Part shown: piece after piece, positions 56,727 to 64,000 of the stretch
Numbering within the stretch: the first letter of the stretch is position 1
How the letters are laid out: each line of letters begins with the position of its first letter
Source of the DNA: Sporodiniella umbellata
Lineage: Eukaryota; Mucoromycota; Mucoromycetes; Mucorales; Rhizopodaceae
Reading direction: 5' to 3'
NCBI GenBank assembly: GCA_025677835.1
Contig: JAIXMR010000021.1
Coordinates: forward strand, 62,501-126,500
DNA: 64,000 nt
Program-made: the position numbers and the translations under genes
The notes under the pieces: generated by a model
Seen by the model: only the letters and a program-made list of their open reading frames with translations
What the model was told of the DNA's origin: nothing
The model's database searches: none

Positions 56727-59297
56727 ACTTATTTACACATCCAAACATACACTACATCTGTTTACTTTAGATCAAAGCATACTATCATCACTAATAGTCA
56801 TACTCCCTTTAATGTATTTTAGTAATAAAAACCAAATTATTTTCTTTTTCACAACTATTCTTTAAGATGTCCCCAAGTCCTTTACTCAAGTTACCACTCG
56901 TTTGTATGCAACTAACAAAGTTTAGATCTGCATATGTCTAAAAAAAAAAAAGAGAGGGCCTTATTTTGAGAGCACAGGTTTGTTTTCCAAGTCTCCTCAC
57001 CCTTAAATTTGTCTCGGTACAGTAACTTAAACTGTGTATAATAAGCAAGAGATCGACATTGATATAATCTATTCAGAATCCTTCATGTTTATTGCACCTA
57101 CAGCTTTAATCCACCTCCTTTTATGTACATTTACTAAAAAGGAGAAAACGTACATTGGTGGAACAAAAATGAGTCGAAACTTTATAAACATGCAACTTTA
57201 GCAAAAAAAAAAATGTTTTATTCCAAAAAAGAGGTGTAACAAAATGCGGGAGAATATTTCTCCTTTTTCTTTTACTTTTTTTTTCAGTAATTGCAATATA
57301 TTCCTAAATTGAGTAAGATTTAAGAGCAGTTTTTTTTTTTTTTTTTTTTTTTGCGTAGAATAGGCAGGAAAAGAAACAAAGTTTAACGCTTATGTATGCA
57401 AAAGTAAGTATTTGTGTTTAATAAAAAGTTTAAAGCAGCTGCCGAAAGATATTTATATGGGATAAAAGCTATAATTTTAGATATGCAATTATAGCTTGCA
57501 TTTGTTTTGGTTCTTTTTTCTGGTTTATACTACCAGCCTTTTAGAGGGAAAGATTGACTAGGTTGGTAAATAAAATAAAAATTCAGATACAGACTGGCTT
57601 TTCCCTGCTTTGTTACAACAAAACAGTTGACCATCGAGAAAGAATATTCGTTTGACAGAGGCTACTCATTTTTAATGTTAAAATCGCAGAAATAGCTTCG
57701 TACTACAACAATCATTTTGTTTATGAAATGCATACAGTGGCAAATGAACGTTCCGTTCATATCGTATCATTGGCGATCTAATGTTTATTAGGTATATCAA
57801 CAATATTTTTTAAATGATATAATTGCCTATCAGAATACAGTATGGTTCACATCTTTCCTATAATTGTAAATATGACCTAAACTTCCTTCTAAACTGCAGA
57901 CTGCTTTGGTAACCAAACATGCTCACGCTTCTGTATCATAAAAGACCATCCAAAACTTCCACATGAAAGTGCCTGTAATTTTCCTGTTTTTTCACTTGCT
58001 TTACAAATTCCTTCTAAGTTACTGAAATTTTAGCGAGTTGAATACAACGTACGATGAGTTACACCAGAGAAGATTTTTTTTTAAGTGTTCATAGTTATGC
58101 GGAATTACAAGCGTAAGGACCAATAGCATCTGTCAGCCGAACACTGCTAGACTCTATGCATTGATATCGTTGTTGTTATAATCCCTTTGGATTCCAAGCA
58201 ATCACACCAAGTTCTACACGCCTTGAATCTGTTCAAAAAGTTATCTATAGTATTTCTGTTTATTTCGTATCGCGCTTTCATAGAGAACTTTAAAAAATAC
58301 TTCCATCACAAAACTCAACGTATGAATATCAGCTATGTCTATGTTACACAGACTACTTTTTATGTATCTTGTTTATGCACTCTAGTAGCGAATTTCATAC
58401 AGTGCGTTTGTATTAATAAGATCTGCGCTTAGTTTTTTAGAGACCTTTGAACAATCATTATTTGTTATTCTGACAAAAAGAGAGTAGATTGTGTTTTGTA
58501 AAACAAGTCAGAGGATGTCGCATAGCGAAAAAGAAGAAGAAGAAAAGCCAAGATAAATATACGCATGTACTATATTTTACAAACTATACAAATGGTTGTT
58601 TTTTAACAGCCATAAAACTATGGTGCTTTTTTTGCGAAGACATCATTGTTATTTTTGCTTTTTGCTTACTAATAGATTTTTCAACAAACCAATGTATGAG
58701 TCTGAATAAACTCAAGACCTTAGCATGGACTATTTGTTTATGTCTAGCCAAAACCACAAAGACACAGTCGAATATAGAGTTGAGAGTTTCTATTTTTTTT
58801 TTTTTTTTTTTTTTTTCAAATTGTAAATAATGAAAAAAAAAACATTTTTTTCCCAAAAACGCGCTCTCAAGGCATGACTACTTTTGAAAAACACCACAGT
58901 CTCACACAGTCTGTTCTAATTGAAGAGCCGAGGCCTGAGACTGGTATTCTCCTAGGTTCAACCACTGAAATAATATGGATCAGATGACTATCGTAATAGT
59001 TTAAAGGTGATACAGAAACAGAGTAGTTCTCGGAATTGTTCAAGCTTTGTTCAAGAAGGTTTGAGCTGTAAAACGTGGTTGCGTGTTTCCAAACGAACTG
59101 ATCGTATTTTACATATTATAGAGATCAACAGTGTGCTTTCCAAGACGATTGCTGTGAGAAGAAAGGTGATGTATACAATCACACACTCACTGGGAAATAA
59201 AATATTCTGGGTCCGAGAATGTACGCATGAAAGACTAAATCCTGCTTTTTTATTATTTTCTTTTTCTTTATAATTCTTTTTCTTGTTTAAAATTGAT
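56727..59297. other. 2.6-kb AT-rich intergenic region
   Basis: It contains homopolymers (T24 at about 57331-57352, T22 at 58794-58816) and small overlapping frames on both strands that show no family character. The 3' flank of the ATPase gene has several AATAAA-like signals. No gene or RNA gene is supported. Confidence 0.5.
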
Positions 59298-60120
59298 ATG
59301 AGCGTAAGATGATCCTTGAAAAAGAAAAGGGGGACACGTCATCTAACTGCTTTGATTTAGAATTCAACTGTAACTAAGCTCCAACAACGTATGTTTTTGG
59401 CAAAAGATACAAGCAATTTAAGGTAAAAAAAAAAAAAGAAAAGAAAGAAAGAAAGAAAGAGGCGTTCGAGAAAATAGGTTTTGTATTGAAGGCATAATTT
59501 AGCTTCCAACAAATCGCTGAGGCAATCGGTTGTGATGAGGTGTTTGCCGCTGCCATATTTTATGGACAGGTACTGTATCCAAAAAAAAAAAAAAAAGGAG
59601 AGGCTATATATTGTTCTAACAGACCACATAGGCTAAACCCAGCAAAGATCAAATAGAAAAACTTTCTTCCGTATTGAACGTACCAACAAAACACATAAGT
59701 GAAGAGCTGGGGAGAGACTACTTTCCTTCTAGAGGAGGGTAGGTTTTACATATTTGTATGAAAAACGAATTAACAAATATTTTTTTTTTTAGGATTATGT
59801 CTTTGCCGCCAACCGATCCTACTTTATACAGACTTTTTGAAATGATTCAAGTATATGGCTATCCTATCAAAGCGATTATAAATGAAAAGGTTTGTCTATT
59901 TTGCTTTTTTTTAGGTGCAAATTTTAACCCAACAAACACGGTATTTATAGTTTGGCGACGGTGTGATGTCCGCTATTGATTTTAAAGCTCACGTTGACAA
60001 GGTAAATAATAAAAAATAAGAAAGAAAGTTTAAATAACAAATAAACAGGTGGAAGATCCAAAAGGAGATCGTGTAAAAATTACATTGGATGGTAAATTTT
60101 TACCCTATAGCAGCTTTTAA
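59298..60120 (+). CDS. CYN1: Cyanate hydratase (cyanase)
   Basis: Predicted 153-aa cytosolic enzyme that converts cyanate and bicarbonate to ammonia and CO2. Seven exons: 59298..59303, 59361..59422, 59503..59569, 59632..59738, 59793..59889, 59951..60001 and 60049..60120. The first exon is just ATG AGC, placed because GTAAGA follows and the next exon stays in frame. The N-terminal helix-turn-helix-like part reads [39 protein letters not shown]. The catalytic domain has [18 protein letters not shown] with the conserved Arg and Glu, [11 protein letters not shown] with the conserved Ser, and ends [18 protein letters not shown]. The family length is about 155. Stops and phases agree. It is 111 bp ahead of SPC2. 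Confidence 0.94.
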
Positions 60121-60231
60121 TAAACACAATTTGGATGTAATCCTGTGACTTGATTTTCAATACCAACTTAATGTAGCTTAACTCTTTCCCCACTTTTTTT
60201 TTTTTTTTTGCTTGTTTTGTTTTTACGCGCA

Positions 60232-61002
60232 ATGTCAGGCAATCTTGATAAAGGTTATAATAGAGAATTTTTTATAGCATTCAAGCTACTGTTTTCTGAG
60301 CTATTAAAATAGAATCCAGCACTGAGAAATTAGCTCCAGTAGAGCTTGCCAATAAATACGATGGAACTCAACTCAAGAACGCTACTGATGATGAAATTGC
60401 CAGAGTAACTTTGAGCAGACATAACAAAAAGAAAAAAAAAACTTACTTGTAATAGTTTTATGGAAAAGAGCAAAAATTCACGCAGTCCTTTAAACATACG
60501 GATATCAAATTGTTTTTGGGCTATTTTTCCTGTTTGATAGCAGGTGGCTCATTCTTATACGAATACAAAACCAACTTTAACCATGCACTTGAAGTAACCA
60601 AAATCTGTGTTGTTGTATTTTGGATTTTACAAGGCATAAACGTTGCCTACATTTATCTTGTCGAAAAAAACGAAATATTTAGAGGCACTCTTTCTCTTGA
60701 AGGAAAGGTACCGTTCATTACGCACAAAAAACCAAAAAAAAAAAAAAAAAATAGTCAGAAGCTTATTTTATATATAGCCTTCAGCTACTTTGATAGTATC
60801 AGGAAAAATCAAGAAATTCTCATCCAGTTACCCTTTGACCCTTACTTATACCGATATTTCTTTGAACAAAACATCTACTTTACAAATTGAACCTAATGTT
60901 GCCACCTGGTTTACCGATAAGGGTGTTTTGGATCGTCAAGTAGCTAACCGAGACCTTTTATCTTACGTAGAACGTCTCCAAAAGATGTTGCATAAGGAAT
61001 AA
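60232..61002 (+). CDS. SPC2: Signal peptidase complex subunit 2
   Basis: Predicted 196-aa ER membrane subunit of signal peptidase in four exons: 60232..60253, 60313..60404, 60456..60707 and 60778..61002. After a polar N-terminus (VELANKYDGTQLKNATDDEI) comes FYGKEQKFTQSFKHTDIKLF, then two membrane helices (LGYFSCLIAGGSFLYEY and VTKICVVVFWILQGINVAYI) with both termini cytosolic, and a C-terminal beta-rich part (IVSGKIKKFSSSYPLTLTYT, WFTDKGVLD). This order and length match SPCS2/Spc2, which links signal peptidase to the Sec61 translocon. The first donor (GTTATA) is weak, so the first 7 residues are the least certain part. Confidence 0.9.
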
Positions 61003-61296
61003 ATAAGACGGCAAAGTCAAACAGAAAGAAAAGAAAAATAGCCTTTTTATTGGGCGTACTTGAAAGTTTATGTATACACAACGATACATACATATACACA
61101 TGTACATCTATGTTCGTATGGGGAAGAAAAAGAGTACGAGCAGCTATCTATATAGTTCTACTTTCTTGTAAAGTCGGTTTGTTCAACTTGCAAGTGAAAG
61201 TAGACTATCAACATCGGTCTAGTACTACAAAGAGCCCTTGTCTTTAGTGTGTTTGTCCAATCATACAGGTGAAATAGAGGGGGTTTATACCCAAGA

Positions 61297-62013
61297 TCAA
61301 GTTTGAGAGTTATAGTGTGAGTTTTTGTTCAACATGACCGAGGTTGGGACTATCATCTTTATAGGTTTTGGAGTTTCTGGTGTGGATTTGAGCGGCCAGC
61401 TTTTTCCTGAAAGAATGGCTTCTTCCATTGCCTTTCTTTTTTCTTTAGACTGCTTTCTATATTTCTGTGTTATCTCGTCCCATCTTGTTCTGAATTGTTC
61501 TTCAGTCACTCGACGATGAAGTACATATTGAGGTTTGGGAAAGGCTATTTTTTCCGTCGGCAAACCCCAAGTGCATTTTCGAACTCCTTCAAACACAATA
61601 CTGGCGTTTCGACAAGTGAATTCGATCCCTCTTGTTTCTTTAATCACCACAGGTCGGTCACAAAAGCAAAGAGGTGTTGAGGGAGGCATCTTTGTGTAGT
61701 CGTTGGTAGCTGAGAAGAGTGCACAAAAAGTAAGGTTTTGAGCAGGACAACATCTAAGTTCAGGATCGTCCTCGGCGATCTCTCCATTAGTTTTGACCAG
61801 CTTTTGAAATTTCTCCCAACTGAATTCATGAAAGTGAAATCCGCATACTTTTGCAAGCTTGCTGTTTGCTTTAGCGTAATTGGCACATTCCAAAATGGGT
61901 CCATATTCATGAGTAAAGCTTCGATTTACTGGTTTTTTACAAAAACAGACACATTCTGAAGTAAATACTTTGTTGAGTAATTCGTTTGAAATCTTTTTAT
62001 TATGAGAATCCAT
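61297..62013 (-). CDS. Cys-rich protein with two GRF-like zinc motifs, unknown function
   Basis: Single-exon 238-aa protein with a clear ATG. Two similar Cys-rich blocks are visible: CVCFCKKPVNRSFTHEYG...CANYAK...CGFHFHEFSWEKF (about 20-70) and LCFCDRPVVIKETRGIEFTC...CTWGL (about 114-150). The C-x-C-x2-P pattern with a later Cys pair and an aromatic resembles GRF-type zinc fingers, which bind single-stranded nucleic acid in other proteins. The C-terminal part is basic and coiled-coil-prone (QKYRKQSKEKRKAMEEAI). I do not recognise an orthologue. It lies 106 bp upstream of the septin stop, same strand. Confidence 0.6.
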   Translation of the reverse strand: MDSHNKKISNELLNKVFTSECVCFCKKPVNRSFTHEYGPILECANYAKANSKLAKVCGFHFHEFSWEKFQKLVKTNGEIAEDDPELRCCPAQNLTFCALFSATNDYTKMPPSTPLCFCDRPVVIKETRGIEFTCRNASIVFEGVRKCTWGLPTEKIAFPKPQYVLHRRVTEEQFRTRWDEITQKYRKQSKEKRKAMEEAILSGKSWPLKSTPETPKPIKMIVPTSVMLNKNSHYNSQT

Positions 62014-62118
62014 TAGAAAAAAAAAAAAAAAAAAGAATCAGGGAACGAACAAAAGAAAAGCATCGGGCATTAAAAATCTTGATAAATGTATTTTTTATTA
62101 TGATTGTTATTATTATAA

Positions 62119-63646
62119 TTATTTTCTGATAGTTCTTGGGGATTCACGCTGGTTGTAATAAGACTCTACATCAAATTGTAGTTCCTTAATTCTGTCACTT
62201 TGGATTTCGAGTTCTTTATGAAGTCTGTCTCTCTCAGCCAAAAGCTGTTGTTCCCATTGACGGAAACGAGCCTCTTCGGCCTTTACTTTTTCAGTAAAAT
62301 TTTTGCGTAACTGTTCTTCTTCTTCAGCAAATTTAGCGTTTTCATCTTTTTCGGTTCTAGATGGAAACTATCAGCACCTTTTTATATTTAGAGAAGTGAT
62401 AACAATCATACCTTGGATCACCGAATTTTCTGGTTTCCATTTGGATTTGACGATAGTTTTCATAATGGTTTTCTTCTGTAGTTGTGATGAGATCCAACAT
62501 ATGAGTACGAATCAACATGCTTCTCAACTTTTTAAAGTCGCAATGATCATCGTTTTCTACTTCAGCAACACCCCAAGAGTATTCTCTTCCTTTTACTTTA
62601 CGGCCATCAGGCGTGATGACATCTTGAGTGGAGCCAATGATGGCAAAAGGCATAGAGGCCATGATGTTCATGTTACGTTTGGTAGTAGCCTCATCGTCAC
62701 TTTCAATAGGAGAGGAGTAACATTGAATGTTCTGAGCTGCAACTACATCCAGAATCTATAGACAGATAGATAAAAGGAGGTTGAGTGGGAAGAGGAGAAA
62801 CATAGGGGAATATAAGGAGAGAGAGAGAGAGAGAGAGAGAACGAGAGAGAAAAGGGAACTTTTCCTTACATTTTGTTTAAATTTGGCCAAGTCAGTTGGT
62901 GTCAGTGTGTCTGCTTTAGCAATAACAGGAATCAAATTGACACGAGAGCCCAATCGCTTCATGACTTCTACGTCCAGTGGAGAAAGCCTTTTTTTTTTTT
63001 TTTTTTTTCAATTAGAATAATTAGATTGCTTGTATATGTATCTATGCATAGATAGACAAAACTTACGTATGGCCAGTAGGTTTGACAAAGTATAAACAAA
63101 CATGAACACGCATATCGACCACACCTTTACGACATGGCTGTTGCTCTTGCCTCATGTAGTTTTCGTGTTGATCATCAATGAAATCAACAATAGGAATCCA
63201 GCCATGTCTGTTGTTGACATAATCACCAAAGCCAGGAGTATCGATCACAGTCAATTTGACCTTAAACATCTTTTCTTCCAGTTCTGAAAACGGTCGTTAG
63301 CTTACACTATTTATTTAATCAATTCCTTACCTGCTCTCGTAATCTGGACTTGGACAGTCTTTGAGGGAGGCTTAATATGCCTTTTGTTCAGGTTCTTGTG
63401 TTCCTTAATAGTGGTGGTGAACAAGGTATTGACAAAGGTAGTTTTGCCCAAACCGCTTTCACCTAGATTTTTTTTTTTTTTTTTTTTCAGATTATGAGCT
63501 CACATAACTATCTCATTCACACACATACCACACACCATCAGAGTAAAATTGGCCCCATTTTTGGCTACAATCTTGTGTCTCTGATTAGGCAAGTTAGCGA
63601 TACCAGTACCAGGTGCAGTAATAGGTTCAGATAAAACAGGATCCAT
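62119..63646 (-). CDS. CDC12: Septin, Cdc12 type
   Basis: Predicted 388-aa GTP-binding cytoskeletal protein in six exons: 63646..63529, 63462..63331, 63283..63067, 62987..62870, 62755..62412 and 62356..62119. The P-loop GESGLGKTT is split by intron 1. G3 is DTPGFGD, followed by the septin signature WIPIVDFIDDQHENYMRQE, and G4 is AKADTLT. The septin unique element includes YSWGVAEVENDDHCDF and MLIRTHMLDLI. The C-terminus is a coiled coil beginning NFTEKVKAEEARFRQWEQQL, very like yeast Cdc12. Septins assemble into hetero-oligomeric filaments at septa and hyphal branch sites. Intron 4 carries a (GA)n microsatellite. Intron 3's acceptor lies inside a homopolymer border (AAGG) and is the least certain junction. 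Confidence 0.94.
62816..62840. repeat. (GA)n microsatellite in a septin intron
   Basis: A pure GA tract of about 25 bases followed by a shorter one (62843-62850), inside intron 4 of the Cdc12-type gene. On the coding strand it is a CT-rich stretch within the intron. Confidence 0.75.
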
Positions 63647-63831
63647 GATAGTATAAATAGTTAGAAAGAAGAAAAAGAAGCAATTTTTTGTTTAATAAAA
63701 TATGTTTAAAAATAAAAAAAGAGAATTCAAGGAGACCATATCAGGGGAGAGATGCTATTAAAAAGAAGGGGGGGGGATAATTTGAGGGAAAAACGTTTTG
63801 TTATTGTTTTTGTTGTTCTTTTTTGTTGATT

Positions 63832-64000
63832 TTATTGCTGATTGAGAATAGCATAATAGTTTTCTGAGTTTCTTTTTAATATTTCGTGTACAGGGCCTAA
63901 TAGACGAGTGAAGGCTTTCTTGTTTAACGTAGCGCATTTTAATTTCCCTTTTGCTACGACGGTGGCAGCTCTAGGCTTATCATTCAATAGGGCGAGTTCA
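63832..64000 (-). CDS. cAMP-dependent protein kinase regulatory subunit, 3' end
   Basis: Only the last 55 or so codons are in the window; the gene continues beyond the right edge. The visible frame begins in cyclic-nucleotide-binding domain B with [15 protein letters not shown], the phosphate-binding cassette in which the Glu and Arg contact cAMP. It continues with [20 protein letters not shown] and ends near NQQ with a TAA at 63834-63832. This matches the C-terminus of PKA regulatory subunits (Bcy1/PkaR), which hold the catalytic subunit inactive until cAMP binds. It cannot be judged for completeness. Confidence 0.9.
   Translation of the reverse strand, partial: ELALLNDKPRAATVVAKGKLKCATLNKKAFTRLLGPVHEILKRNSENYYAILNQQ

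Noticed and set aside
1..64000. CRISPR arrays, rRNA genes, telomere repeats, intact transposons
   Set aside because: No regularly spaced repeats, no rRNA-like blocks, no TTAGGG arrays and no recognisable transposase, integrase or non-TERT reverse transcriptase were seen on either strand.

Overview
This is a nuclear chromosome segment of a fungus, most likely an early-diverging filamentous one of the Mucorales/Mucoromycota type. Genes are on both strands, about 85 short spliceosomal introns (mostly 43-110 nt, GTAAG...YAG) can be placed by reading frame, and long A or T homopolymers fill introns and spacers. The gene content is fungal: chitin synthase of the Chs3 type, a Pma-type proton pump, an ENA-type cation pump, a Cdc12-type septin, Zn2Cys6 and bZIP regulators, a Rsc7/Swp82 remodeller subunit and a HAM1-like protein. 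A GDP-fucose transporter and a BLOC-1-like subunit fit an early-diverging fungus. The species call is inference.

Layout. 0-8.4 kb is noticeably more GC-rich: an Atf1-type bZIP gene (-), an unresolved coding-looking segment (+), a TMEM198/DUF4203-type seven-helix membrane protein (+), a cytochrome P450 (+) and, 100 bp after it, a Zn2Cys6 regulator (+). 8.7-10.2 kb: GDP-fucose transporter (+). 12.4-17.6 kb: F-box protein, phosphatidylinositol synthase and HAM1-like protein, all (-). 18.2-25.4 kb: telomerase reverse transcriptase in about 24 exons, a small coiled-coil BLOC-1-like subunit and an HDA2/3-like chromatin protein, all (+). 25.7-27.4 kb: GLI/PacC-like C2H2 factor (-). 31.6-42.9 kb, all (-): ATP synthase gamma, perilipin-like lipid-droplet protein, plasma-membrane H+-ATPase, Chs3-type chitin synthase. 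46.4-48.8 kb: a DHHC palmitoyltransferase (+) convergent with a Rsc7/Swp82 subunit (-). 51-56.7 kb: Kelch-BTB protein and ENA-type P-ATPase (+). 59.3-61 kb: cyanase and signal peptidase subunit 2 (+). 61.3-64 kb: a Cys-rich protein of unknown function, a Cdc12-type septin and the 3' end of the PKA regulatory subunit (-), cut by the window edge.

The genes are mostly independent housekeeping loci and not an operon-like system. Thematic neighbours are the cell-surface and membrane block (perilipin, proton pump, chitin synthase), the P450 next to a Zn2Cys6 factor (a possible small metabolic unit), and a nuclear block (telomerase, HDA2/3-like, zinc-finger factor). Long spacers (10.2-12.4, 27.4-31.6, 42.9-46.4, 48.8-51.0 and 56.7-59.3 kb) hold no gene I can support. 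Two of them carry fragments that look like decayed coding sequence. No rRNA, tRNA, CRISPR array or intact transposon was recognised.

All exon coordinates were placed by eye from frame continuity, splice consensus and family similarity recalled from knowledge. No database search was possible.
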